In this document: positions 1 through 6,463 of the stretch, one piece after another | Layout of the letters: each line of letters begins with the position of its first letter | Position numbering within the stretch: position 1 is the stretch's first letter | NCBI GenBank assembly: GCA_002842255.1 | Contig: PHCM01000065.1 | Location: 1 to 7,775 of the forward strand | Direction of reading: 5' to 3' | Length of the DNA stretch: 7,775 nt | Source: Betaproteobacteria bacterium HGW-Betaproteobacteria-2 | Lineage (GTDB): Bacteria; Pseudomonadota; Gammaproteobacteria; Burkholderiales; Methylophilaceae | Translations under genes and position numbers: made by a program | Notes under the pieces: model-generated | The model's database searches: none | Told to the model about the DNA's origin: nothing | Seen by the model: only the letters and a program-made list of their open reading frames with translations

Positions 1-730
1 CGGCGCTCTGGAACAGGCCTTTATGGTCGCGCAGCGCTCCGGTGAATGCCCCTTTGCTGTGGCCGAACAATTCCGACTCAAGCAATTGTTCCGGGATCGC
101 CCCGCAATTGATGGCAATGAAAGGTTGGTCGCGGCGCGGACTGGCCTGATGGATGGCGCGTGCGAACAACTCCTTGCCGGTACCGCTCTCGCCCTGGATC
201 AACACACTGGCATCGGAGCTGGAGATGAGTTTGGCCTGCCCCAGCAGGTTCTCCATCTGCGGGCTGCGCGTCATGATTTCGGCGCGCCAGCTTTCGACGT
301 CCTCGTCCTGCTTGCCGGCATGGGCGCCGGCAGTTGTGCGCAGTGCGGCTTCCACCTGTTGTAGCAGGGATTTGCTGTCGAATGGTTTGGTCAGGAAGCC
401 GAATACACCGCGCTGTGTTGCATCTACGGCTTCCGGGATGGAGCCATGGGCCGTCAGCATGATCAGCGGCAGTGCAGGATCGCTCTGATGTATGGCATCG
501 AACAACGAGAGCCCGTCCATGCCGGGCATGCGCAAATCGCTGATGACCAGTGCCGGTCGGTTGATGGCAATCTGGGCCAGTGCTTCCTCGCCATTGCTGG
601 CCGACATGGTCTGATAACCGGCAGCATTCAGCCGCATGTTCAGCAGTTTCAGGATATCCGGGTCATCATCGACTGTCAGTATGCGTTTGCCAGCCTGGCT
701 ATCCAGGGCTTGCGTACTTGTGCCGCTCAT
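1..730 (-). CDS. glrR: Sigma-54-dependent response regulator GlrR/QseF (partial, C-terminus off left edge)
   Basis: This is the DNA-binding output half of the GlrK-QseG-GlrR (QseE/G/F) two-component system; GlrR activates sigma-54 RNA polymerase after phosphorylation. The first 243 residues are visible. A receiver domain (about 15-130) shows the acidic cluster D21-D23, phospho-acceptor D65 ([10 protein letters not shown]), T93 and K115. It is followed by the start of an AAA+ domain with Walker A GESGTGKE at 180-187 and the sigma-54 contact loop GAFTGA at 227-232. The run [10 protein letters not shown] and the GVFGFLTKP segment match E. coli GlrR closely from memory. About 200 residues (Walker B onwards and the Fis-type HTH) should lie beyond the edge. 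The ATG overlaps the qseG stop as ATGA, so translation is probably coupled. Family call is secure; the exact symbol rests on sequence resemblance plus the operon partners. Target promoters cannot be seen here. Confidence 0.93.
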   Translation of the reverse strand, partial: MSGTSTQALDSQAGKRILTVDDDPDILKLLNMRLNAAGYQTMSASNGEEALAQIAINRPALVISDLRMPGMDGLSLFDAIHQSDPALPLIMLTAHGSIPEAVDATQRGVFGFLTKPFDSKSLLQQVEAALRTTAGAHAGKQDEDVESWRAEIMTRSPQMENLLGQAKLISSSDASVLIQGESGTGKELFARAIHQASPRRDQPFIAINCGAIPEQLLESELFGHSKGAFTGALRDHKGLFQSA

Positions 731-1296
731 TTCTTGACTCCCTGGTCGCGGTCGACCATCGTTTTCTCAATATTCTTCAAATCATCGAGTTTCTTTTGCA
801 GTTCGTCCAGTTTCTGCTGGCTTGCATCAGCACGTTTCTGCTCGTCCCGGGCTTTCTGCGCGGATTTGCTCATTTCACTGATGTAGTTGCGCATGATGGC
901 GGCGAGCATCAGGCTCTCTTCGTCCAGGCGTTTTTCTGCAGCCGCTTCGTCCAGCAGTGCCAGTGCTTTTGGGGCGTCGCGCAACTGGCTGTCGGGCAGG
1001 CCGTAAGCCATGGCCAGCATTAATTTCGACTGCGCATTGTAGGCAGCGGCCTGATTCAGTCGGGTCAGTTCCTTGCGCTGTGCTTCAAGTGGGAGTTTCG
1101 TAAAATCCTGCGAGAAAGCTAGAATGCTCCTGAAATCTGATCTGGACAGATAAGTATCCGCGACCGGGGCATGGCTATCCCCCTTGCCTGAATTCTGAGG
1201 CAACTGGGCGCAGCCGGCCAAGGCCAGCATTATCGCTGTCAGGTAGAACAGGCGTGGCGGATTGAACACATTCATGGGGTGGGCACTTTTATCCAT
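727..1296 (-). CDS. qseG: QseG-like outer-membrane lipoprotein of the GlrK/GlrR system
   Basis: A 189-residue lipoprotein that in E. coli sits in the outer membrane and links envelope state to the GlrK (QseE) kinase. The N-terminus has a hydrophobic signal segment (about residues 16-28) ending in the lipobox LALAGC with acylated C29; the +2 residue is Ala, not Asp, which predicts outer-membrane sorting. The middle is helical and Ala/Leu-rich. Residues about 135-180 are a charged coiled coil (repeated K/Q/E/L heptad-like pattern ending near LKNIEK). I chose the ATG at 1296 because GGAG lies just upstream and it overlaps the kinase stop by 8 bases; an internal ATG at 1275 would still leave a valid signal peptide but has no ribosome site. 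An upstream ATG at 1386 would bury the signal peptide. The family is poorly conserved, so identification relies on lipobox, coiled coil and position between kinase and regulator. Confidence 0.82.
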   Translation of the reverse strand: MDKSAHPMNVFNPPRLFYLTAIMLALAGCAQLPQNSGKGDSHAPVADTYLSRSDFRSILAFSQDFTKLPLEAQRKELTRLNQAAAYNAQSKLMLAMAYGLPDSQLRDAPKALALLDEAAAEKRLDEESLMLAAIMRNYISEMSKSAQKARDEQKRADASQQKLDELQKKLDDLKNIEKTMVDRDQGVKK

Positions 1297-2728
1297 TATC
1301 TCCGGACTCCAATGGTAAACGTACACAGAAATGTGCACCATAGTCCGATGGTACCAAGCTGATTTCTCCGCCATGGGCATCAACATACTCTTTCGCTATC
1401 GACAGGCCAAGGCCGCTACCGCTGACCAGGCTTTCATACGAGCCGCTGCCGCGATAGAAGGGCTCGAACAGGCGGTAACGATCGGCGGGCAATACCCCCG
1501 GCCCCTGGTCATGGATTTCCAGGATGCCGGATTGTTCGGACCGTTTGACGGTGATGTGGATGGTGCCGCTTTGCGGCGTGTATTTAATGGCATTTGAAAT
1601 CAGGTTGTCGATGATGGTTTGCAGTTTTTCCCTGTCCGCCATCAGCGTCAGCGGCTGATAGTCGTGCGTGATCCTGATCTGCTTGCTGCCGAGACTCAGC
1701 GCGTAATGCGCAAGCACCGCGTCCATGATGGCAATGACATCCACGCGTTGCTTGATGAGTTCGGCCTTCCTGGAATTGACTGCCGTGTAGCTCAGCAGAT
1801 TCTCGATCATCTTTTGCAGACGCAGGCTGCTCTCGCGCAAGATACCGGCGATTTCGCGCTGCTGCGGGCTGAGTTGGCCACCGACTTCATCGTGCAATAG
1901 CTCGCTGCCTTCGCGTATCGCGGTCAGGGGCGTTTTGAGCTCGTGCGAGACGTGACGCAGAAACCGTTGTTTCTGCTGTTCCAGTTCCAGTAACTGCTGA
2001 CGCAGCCAGTCCAGCCGTTCGCCCAGATTGCGCAAGTCGCCCGGTCCGTCGATGCCGATGGGTTCTGAGTATTCGCCATTGCCAAGACGACGTATCGCCG
2101 CGTCCATGCGCCGGATCGGCTGGGCGACCAGGAAGGTGATGATGAGGGCGGCTATCAGTGCAACCGGGACCAGGGTGATGGTTTGCTGCAGCATCATTTT
2201 TTGCGTCTGTTGCGCGGCCTCGGAGAGGGCGGCTGACTCCAGATCGATCAGCCGATTGTTTTCCGCCAGAATATTCTGCGCCTGGGCCGATAGATCAAGG
2301 AAGCGGGCCACGATACTTTCTGGCGGCGCCAGTGCATGGGTCTGGATCAGGATATCGGTATGCAGTGCGGCTTCATCCTTGGCCAGTTTGTCCAGCGCCT
2401 GACGTTGGTCCTGCCCCAGGGGGATTGCACTCAGTTCGAGGATGGCGCCATTGAATTTTTCCTGCGCGACCTTGTAGTTGTCCAGTAGTAGTTTGTCCTG
2501 CAATACGAAGTATTGTCTTGCGCTGCGTTCCATCTGGCTGAGTTGTTCGATCAGCACGCGGCTGGTACGGGTTGCCTGTACCGCCTGCGCCAGCGTGCTC
2601 TGGCTTTGCTCCGCCAGCCGGTCGACATGCAGCATGGCATTGCCGAAGGCAAACAGCAGTGGCAGCATGGCCAGCATGAAGCCGATCAGCAGCAGTTTGA
2701 GGAAGGAATTCGGATAACTGATACGCAA
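1289..2728 (-). CDS. glrK: Membrane sensor histidine kinase GlrK/QseE
   Basis: Inner-membrane kinase that autophosphorylates on histidine and passes phosphate to GlrR. Using the TTG at 2728 it has 479 residues, against about 475 in E. coli GlrK. Order: TM1 (about 9-29), helical periplasmic sensor (30-182), TM2 (about 183-202), HAMP (about 202-254), DHp domain with the H-box SHELKTP and phospho-acceptor His262, then a HATPase domain with N-box DNLISNAIKY (D374/N379), G1 DQGPG (407-411), F-box FEPF (421-424) and G2 GSGLGLS (437-443). All catalytic motifs are intact. The start is uncertain: the frame stays open to ATG 2848 and GTG 2857, but those overlap the folA start on the other strand and would add an AT-rich, Cys-rich, unconserved leader. 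No candidate has a good Shine-Dalgarno, and TTG 2782 is also possible. The stop overlaps qseG by 8 bases, so the three genes form one operon. Confidence 0.92.
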   Translation of the reverse strand: MRISYPNSFLKLLLIGFMLAMLPLLFAFGNAMLHVDRLAEQSQSTLAQAVQATRTSRVLIEQLSQMERSARQYFVLQDKLLLDNYKVAQEKFNGAILELSAIPLGQDQRQALDKLAKDEAALHTDILIQTHALAPPESIVARFLDLSAQAQNILAENNRLIDLESAALSEAAQQTQKMMLQQTITLVPVALIAALIITFLVAQPIRRMDAAIRRLGNGEYSEPIGIDGPGDLRNLGERLDWLRQQLLELEQQKQRFLRHVSHELKTPLTAIREGSELLHDEVGGQLSPQQREIAGILRESSLRLQKMIENLLSYTAVNSRKAELIKQRVDVIAIMDAVLAHYALSLGSKQIRITHDYQPLTLMADREKLQTIIDNLISNAIKYTPQSGTIHITVKRSEQSGILEIHDQGPGVLPADRYRLFEPFYRGSGSYESLVSGSGLGLSIAKEYVDAHGGEISLVPSDYGAHFCVRLPLESGDNG

Positions 2729-2752
2729 TTTGGTTTTCGCTATGGCGTCGCT

Positions 2753-2782
2753 ATTGTTGGAACGAGTGTTAAAACGAGTCAA
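2753..2782 (-). promoter_or_regulatory. Candidate sigma-70 promoter for glrK-qseG-glrR
   Basis: On the minus strand TTGACT (2782-2777, 5 of 6 consensus) is followed after 18 bases by AACAAT (2758-2753, 4 of 6). Transcription would begin near 2746, about 18 bases before the TTG start favoured for glrK. If this promoter is real, the longer kinase starts are excluded from its mRNA. The -10 box is weak, so this is a suggestion from spacing and position only. Confidence 0.3.
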
Positions 2783-2829
2783 ATCAACACTAAGTGCAAA
2801 TCGGCAGCATGTGATAGCAGAACAGAAAG

Positions 2830-2835
2830 TATAAT
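2830..2835 (+). promoter_or_regulatory. Candidate -10 box of folA
   Basis: A perfect TATAAT ends 6 bases before the folA ATG. No recognisable -35 box lies 16-18 bases upstream and there is no TG extension. If used, transcription would start at or next to the ATG, giving a leaderless or nearly leaderless mRNA. It could also be a chance match in an AT-rich gap. Confidence 0.35.
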
Positions 2836-2841
2836 TGAGGC

Positions 2842-3333
2842 ATGACATCCCTCTCACTCATTGTGGCCGTTGCCAGCAACGGCACCATCGGCATCAACAA
2901 TACGCTGCCCTGGCACTTGCCGGAAGATCTGAAACGTTTTCGCGCATTGACTACGGGCCATCATATCATCATGGGTAGAAAAACCTATGAGTCACTGAAT
3001 CGGCTGCTGCCGGACAGGACAACGGTCATCGTCACGCGTAACAGGGATTATGCGGTGCCCGGCGCGGTCATCACTCATTCCCTGCAGGAGGCTGTGGCAA
3101 GTTGCGGTGATGATCCGGAGGCTTTTCTGATTGGCGGTGCGGAACTCTATGCCGAAGGATTCGAGCTGGCGGATAAACTCTACCTGACGGAGATCCATGC
3201 CGAGTATGAAGGTGATGCGTTTCTACCGGATTTCGACCGTCAGCAGTGGCGGGAGATCGCGAGAGAGTCCCACGTATCCGCCAACGGCCTGTCTTTCAGC
3301 TATGTGACGTATCTCCGCGTTCGGCAAGCCTGA
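2842..3333 (+). CDS. folA: Dihydrofolate reductase
   Basis: Reduces 7,8-dihydrofolate to tetrahydrofolate with NADPH in the cytoplasm, supplying one-carbon carriers for thymidylate, purine and methionine synthesis; the target of trimethoprim. At 163 residues it has normal chromosomal type I DHFR length. Visible features: N-terminal strand LSLIVAVASNGTIG, the substrate loop LPWHLPEDL with W24 and catalytic acid D29 (E. coli D27), NADPH-binding GRKT at 45-48 with TRN at 65-67, the IGGAELY cofactor motif at 97-103, and T116 in YLTEI (E. coli T113). Residue M1 aligns with the E. coli start and an in-frame stop lies two codons upstream, so the ATG is firm, though its only Shine-Dalgarno-like GAGG is one base away and too close. 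The gene stands alone with no thyA beside it. It diverges from glrK and converges on the decarboxylase gene. Confidence 0.97.
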   Translation: MTSLSLIVAVASNGTIGINNTLPWHLPEDLKRFRALTTGHHIIMGRKTYESLNRLLPDRTTVIVTRNRDYAVPGAVITHSLQEAVASCGDDPEAFLIGGAELYAEGFELADKLYLTEIHAEYEGDAFLPDFDRQQWREIARESHVSANGLSFSYVTYLRVRQA

Positions 3334-3354
3334 CCGGGGAAACACTACCAACCA

Positions 3355-5598
3355 TCAGGGCTGCGTGACGCAATCCACGTAATACATGGACTTGCCATCG
3401 ACGTTACCCTTGACCAGACCGTGCACATCGGTTTCGAAACCGGGGAAACGCTCATTGAAGTCGCGGGCGAATTTCAGGTAATTCACAATCTTCTTGTTGA
3501 ACTGCTCACCCGGGATCAGCAGCGGAATGCCCGGCGGGTAAGGGGTCAGCAGCACAGCCGTGATGCGGCCTTCAAGGTCGTCGATGGGTACCCGGTCGAT
3601 CCTGCGGTGAGCCATGCGGGCAAAGGCATCGGTCGGTTTCATGGCGGGTACCATGTCGGACAGATACATTTCCGTCGTCAGGCGGGCGACGTCATTGGCC
3701 TTGTAGACTTCATGAATCTGCGTGCTGAGGTCGCGCAGGCCCACGCGCTCGTAGCGCGGATGCTTGGCAACGAATTCGGGCAGCACCTTCCAGCATGGCT
3801 GATTCTTGTCGTAGTCGTCCTTGAACTGTTGCAGGGCGGCCACCATGGTGTTCCAACGGCCCTTGGTGATGCCGATGGTGAACATGATGAAGAAGGAATA
3901 GAGACCGGTTTTCTCGACGATGACCCCGTGTTCGGCCAGATATTTGGTGACGATGGCGGCCGGTATGCCGAATTCCTCGGAGAATGAGCCATCAACGTCC
4001 AGTCCGGGTGTGATGATGGTGGCCTTGATCGGGTCCAGCATGTTGAAACCCTCGGCCAGGTTGCCGAAGCCGTGCCAGCGTTCGTTGGCTTTCAGCATCC
4101 AGGCTTCGCGTTCTTCCAGGCCCTCTTCCGACAGGTCGTTCGGTCCCCAGACCTTGAACCACCAGTCGGTGCCCCATTCCTCGTCCACCTTGCGCATGGC
4201 GCGGCGGAAATCCAGCGCTTCACGCAGGGACTCCTCGACCAGTGCGGTACCGCCCGGTGCTTCCATCATGGCGGCAGCCACGTCGCAGCTGGCGATGATG
4301 GAGTACTGCGGACTGGTGGAAGTGTGCATCAGGTAGGCTTCATTGAAGACATCCCGGTCCAAGCGGTTTTCCTCAGCATCCTGCACCAGAATCTGCGAGG
4401 CTTGCGAGAGGCCGGCCAGCAGCTTGTGCGTGGATTGCGTCGAAAACACCATGGAGCTCTTGCAGCGCGGACGGTCAGCACCAATCGCATGGTAGTCGCC
4501 GTAGAAGTCGTGGAAAGTCGCATGCGGCAGCCAGGCTTCGTCGAAATGCAGGGTATCGATCTTGCCGTCCAGCATTTCCTTGATCTCTTCGACGTTATAG
4601 AGCACGCCGTCATAGGTCGATTGCGTGATGGTCAGCACACGCGGCTTGGCGTTCTTGTCGGTGGCGAACGGGTTGGCAGCGATCTTCTTCTTGATGTTCT
4701 CCCAGGCGAATTCCTCTTTCGGGATCGGGCCGATGATGCCGAAGTGGTTGCGGGTCGGCATCAGGAATACCGGAATCGCGCCGGTCATGATGATGGAATG
4801 CAGGACCGACTTGTGGCAGTTGCGATCGACGACGACGATATCGTCCGGCGCGACAGTCGAGTTCCAGACGATCTTGTTGGAAGTCGAGGTGCCGTTGGTG
4901 ACGAAATACAGATGGTCGCAATTGAAGATGCGCGCGGCGTTGCGTTCGGAAGCGGCGACCGGGCCGGTATGGTCGAGCAGCTGGCCGAGTTCGTCCACTG
5001 CGTTGCAGACGTCGGCGCGCAGCATGTTCTCACCGAAGAACTGGTGGAACATCTGGCCGACCGGCGATTTCAGGAAAGCCACGCCGCCGGAGTGGCCAGG
5101 GCAGTGCCAGGAATAGGAGCCATCGGCCGCGTAATGCACCAGTGCGCGGAAGAACGGCGGCGCCAGACTGTCGAGATAGGTACGGGCTTCCCGCACGATA
5201 TAGCGGGCGACGAATTCCGGCGTATCTTCATGCATGTGGATGAAGCCGTTGAGCTCACGCAGGATCTCGTTGGGGATATGGCGCGAGGTGCGGGTTTCAC
5301 CGTGCAGGAAAATCGGGATTTCTTCGTTGCGGTAGCGGATCTCATCGACGAACTTGCGCAGGTTCTCCAGCGCTTCCGGTTTTTCCTCGACGATTTCTTC
5401 ATCGTCGATTGACAGGATGAAGGCGGAAGCGCGGCTTTGCTGTTGCGCGAAGGAGGTCAGGTCGCCGTAGCTGGTCACACCCAGCACTTCGTAACCTTCA
5501 TCCTCGATGGCTTTGGCCAGCACACGGATACCGAGCCCCGATGAGTTCTCGGAACGGAAATCTTCGTCAATGATGACGACTGGGAATCTGAATTTCAT
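3355..5598 (-). CDS. Orn/Lys/Arg decarboxylase, PLP fold type I (LdcA-like)
   Basis: A 747-residue cytoplasmic pyridoxal-phosphate enzyme that decarboxylates a basic amino acid to a polyamine or precursor (cadaverine, agmatine or putrescine). Residues 1-140 form the receiver-like wing domain typical of the family; the core has SWHCPGHSGG (163-172), LLDHTG (207-212), TNGTSTSNK (234-242), DRNCHKS (258-264), HFDEAW (351-356) with D353 expected to bind the PLP ring nitrogen, and STHK (389-392) with Schiff-base Lys392. A C-terminal domain carries PYPPGIPLLIPGE (686-698). The family range is about 710-755 residues, so it is complete. From memory it resembles Pseudomonas lysine decarboxylase LdcA more than AdiA or SpeC, but motifs alone do not fix the substrate, so no symbol is given. 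No antiporter gene lies next to it, which argues against a classic acid-resistance pair. It has its own promoter-like sequence upstream and ends 21 bases from the end of folA. Confidence 0.95.
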   Translation of the reverse strand: MKFRFPVVIIDEDFRSENSSGLGIRVLAKAIEDEGYEVLGVTSYGDLTSFAQQQSRASAFILSIDDEEIVEEKPEALENLRKFVDEIRYRNEEIPIFLHGETRTSRHIPNEILRELNGFIHMHEDTPEFVARYIVREARTYLDSLAPPFFRALVHYAADGSYSWHCPGHSGGVAFLKSPVGQMFHQFFGENMLRADVCNAVDELGQLLDHTGPVAASERNAARIFNCDHLYFVTNGTSTSNKIVWNSTVAPDDIVVVDRNCHKSVLHSIIMTGAIPVFLMPTRNHFGIIGPIPKEEFAWENIKKKIAANPFATDKNAKPRVLTITQSTYDGVLYNVEEIKEMLDGKIDTLHFDEAWLPHATFHDFYGDYHAIGADRPRCKSSMVFSTQSTHKLLAGLSQASQILVQDAEENRLDRDVFNEAYLMHTSTSPQYSIIASCDVAAAMMEAPGGTALVEESLREALDFRRAMRKVDEEWGTDWWFKVWGPNDLSEEGLEEREAWMLKANERWHGFGNLAEGFNMLDPIKATIITPGLDVDGSFSEEFGIPAAIVTKYLAEHGVIVEKTGLYSFFIMFTIGITKGRWNTMVAALQQFKDDYDKNQPCWKVLPEFVAKHPRYERVGLRDLSTQIHEVYKANDVARLTTEMYLSDMVPAMKPTDAFARMAHRRIDRVPIDDLEGRITAVLLTPYPPGIPLLIPGEQFNKKIVNYLKFARDFNERFPGFETDVHGLVKGNVDGKSMYYVDCVTQP

Positions 5599-5640
5599 AG
5601 GTTGTCCGTGATGCTGATGGCTAAAGGTGTAAGAGCGCCG

Positions 5641-5668
5641 AATATAGCATGTATACGCGCCGAGGCAA
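5641..5668 (-). promoter_or_regulatory. Predicted extended -10 promoter of the decarboxylase gene
   Basis: Reading the minus strand, TTGCCT (5668-5663) is followed after 16 bases by TATATT (5646-5641, 5 of 6), and TGC immediately precedes the -10 box, giving an extended TGn motif. Transcription would start near 5634, leaving a leader of about 36 bases. The -35 box lies inside a perfect 6-bp inverted repeat, GGCAAG TGC CTTGCC (5664-5678), a possible operator or a relic hairpin downstream of dcd. This is the only good promoter match in the gap. Confidence 0.5.
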
Positions 5669-5679
5669 GTGCCTTGCCC

Positions 5680-5698
5680 TAGCAGGCCGTTGAAAAAC
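5680..5698 (+). repeat. Left terminal inverted repeat of the MITE-like element
   Basis: Nineteen bases, an exact reverse complement of 5809-5827. The next inner bases (5699 and 5808) do not pair, which sets the repeat boundary. Confidence 0.9.
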
Positions 5699-5808
5699 TA
5701 CTGCGGTGGCCGTCTGCGACGTTGCGCGGTGCTCGCTCCCTCGCCTATCTACTTGATATGTCTCGGTCGCTGTGCTCCGTGCGCCTTGCATCCTGCCATC
5801 CTCGCAAC

Positions 5809-5827
5809 GTTTTTCAACGGCCTGCTA
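5809..5827 (-). repeat. Right terminal inverted repeat of the MITE-like element
   Basis: An exact reverse complement of 5680-5698. On the minus strand its first three bases, TAG at 5827-5825, are the dcd stop codon. Confidence 0.9.
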
Positions 5828-6400
5828 AATTTTAGGCAGCGTGACCCCGACCTGGCCCTGATACTTGCCGCCACGGTCCTTGTAGGAGGTTTCGCAGACA
5901 TCGTCTTCGTCCGCTTCGAAGAACAGTACCTGCGCGCAACCCTCGTTGGCGTAGATCTTGGCCGGCAGCGGGGTGGTGTTGCTGAATTCCAGCGTGACGT
6001 AGCCTTCCCATTCGGGCTCGAAAGGCGTGACGTTGACGATGATGCCGCAACGCGCATAGGTTGATTTGCCCAGGCAGACAGTCAGTACATTACGCGGGAT
6101 GCGGAAGTATTCCACGGTGCGGGCCAGTGCGAAGGAGTTGGGCGGGATGATGCAGTAATCCGCGCTCACTTCGACGAAGGAATTCGGGTCAAAATTCTTC
6201 GGGTCAACAATGGTGCTGTTGAGGTTGGTGAAGAGCTTGAATTCGCGCGAGCAGCGGATATCGTAGCCATAGCTCGAGGTGCCGTAGGAAACCAGACGTT
6301 GGCCATCCGGCGTCTGTTTTACCTGGCCTGGTTCGAATGGCTCGATCATGCCGTGTTGCTCGGCCATTCTGCGTATCCACTTGTCGGACTTGATGCTCAT
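5825..6400 (-). CDS. dcd: dCTP deaminase
   Basis: Deaminates dCTP to dUTP, feeding dUMP and then dTMP synthesis; a cytoplasmic homotrimer of the dUTPase-like fold. The protein is 191 residues (usual 188-193). It begins [14 protein letters not shown], has [12 protein letters not shown] (38-49), [10 protein letters not shown] (84-93), the active-site segment GKSTYARCG (111-119) with S113 and R117 matching E. coli S111 and R115, and catalytic E138 in TLEFSN. It ends GVTLPKI, the normal C-terminus of betaproteobacterial Dcd, so it is not truncated although its stop codon lies within the end of an inserted repeat. The ATG at 6400 is preceded by the purine-rich AAGGGAAGAG, a good ribosome site. An in-frame ATG at 6454 would run through the zwf terminator and is not supported by homology. 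The gene lies 63 bases downstream of zwf. Confidence 0.97.
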   Translation of the reverse strand: MSIKSDKWIRRMAEQHGMIEPFEPGQVKQTPDGQRLVSYGTSSYGYDIRCSREFKLFTNLNSTIVDPKNFDPNSFVEVSADYCIIPPNSFALARTVEYFRIPRNVLTVCLGKSTYARCGIIVNVTPFEPEWEGYVTLEFSNTTPLPAKIYANEGCAQVLFFEADEDDVCETSYKDRGGKYQGQVGVTLPKI

Positions 6401-6420
6401 GCTCTTCCCTTTATTCGATT

Positions 6421-6448
6421 GAAAACGGCCGCGATCACTCGCGGCCGT
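6421..6448 (-). terminator. Intrinsic terminator downstream of zwf
   Basis: A perfect 10-bp GC-rich stem, ACGGCCGCGA (6425-6434) with TCGCGGCCGT (6439-6448), encloses a 4-base loop. On the minus strand the stem runs into TTTT (6425-6422, the first T being the last stem base) and then CAATCG. It lies 15 bases past the zwf stop, where a rho-independent terminator is expected. The T run is short, so termination may be incomplete. Confidence 0.8.
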
Positions 6449-6463
6449 GGTCATGTGCTCAGT

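Larger units (their letters stand above)
5680..5827. mobile_element. Miniature inverted-repeat element (MITE-like), 148 bp
   Basis: The segment is bounded by a perfect 19-bp inverted repeat: TAGCAGGCCGTTGAAAAAC at 5680-5698 and its exact reverse complement at 5809-5827. If the outer TA on each side is a target-site duplication, the element is 144 bp (5682-5825) with 17-bp ends. A second inverted match, ACGTTGCG (5719-5726) with CGCAACGT (5803-5810), lies inside. The interior has no credible gene, so it cannot encode a transposase and would have to be mobilised in trans. A TA duplication fits IS630/Tc1-mariner or some IS5-group enzymes, but the family cannot be fixed from one copy. One end contains the dcd stop codon. 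It could alternatively be a long structured repeat unrelated to transposition. Confidence 0.7.

Noticed and set aside
23..1023. Several overlapping plus-strand open frames opposite glrR and qseG.
   Set aside because: They are shadows of the minus-strand genes; their translations have no domain or signal features and mutually overlap.
1297..1386. Extension of qseG to the ATG at 1386.
   Set aside because: It would lie within the kinase gene and place 30 residues before the lipoprotein signal, pushing the lipobox Cys to residue 59.
2729..2857. Extension of the kinase to ATG 2848 or GTG 2857.
   Set aside because: It would overlap the folA start head to head and add an unconserved Cys-rich leader ahead of the first membrane helix; the shorter form matches the family length. 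Not fully excluded.
2905..2925. TGGCACTTGC at the start of folA as a sigma-54 promoter core.
   Set aside because: The required GG-N10-GC spacing is not met and it lies in the conserved LPWHLPEDL coding segment.
4072..5412. A 446-codon open frame on the plus strand opposite the decarboxylase gene.
   Set aside because: It is antisense to a fully conserved enzyme, has no recognisable domain, and long antisense frames are expected in GC-rich codon-biased genes.
5664..5678. GGCAAG-TGC-CTTGCC hairpin as a terminator for dcd.
   Set aside because: The stem is only 6 bp and no T run follows on either strand; it is better viewed as a possible operator over the decarboxylase -35 box.
6401..6454. Extension of dcd to the in-frame ATG at 6454.
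   Set aside because: The added residues are the translation of the zwf terminator hairpin, Dcd proteins start at MSIKSDKW, and the ATG at 6400 has a good ribosome site.
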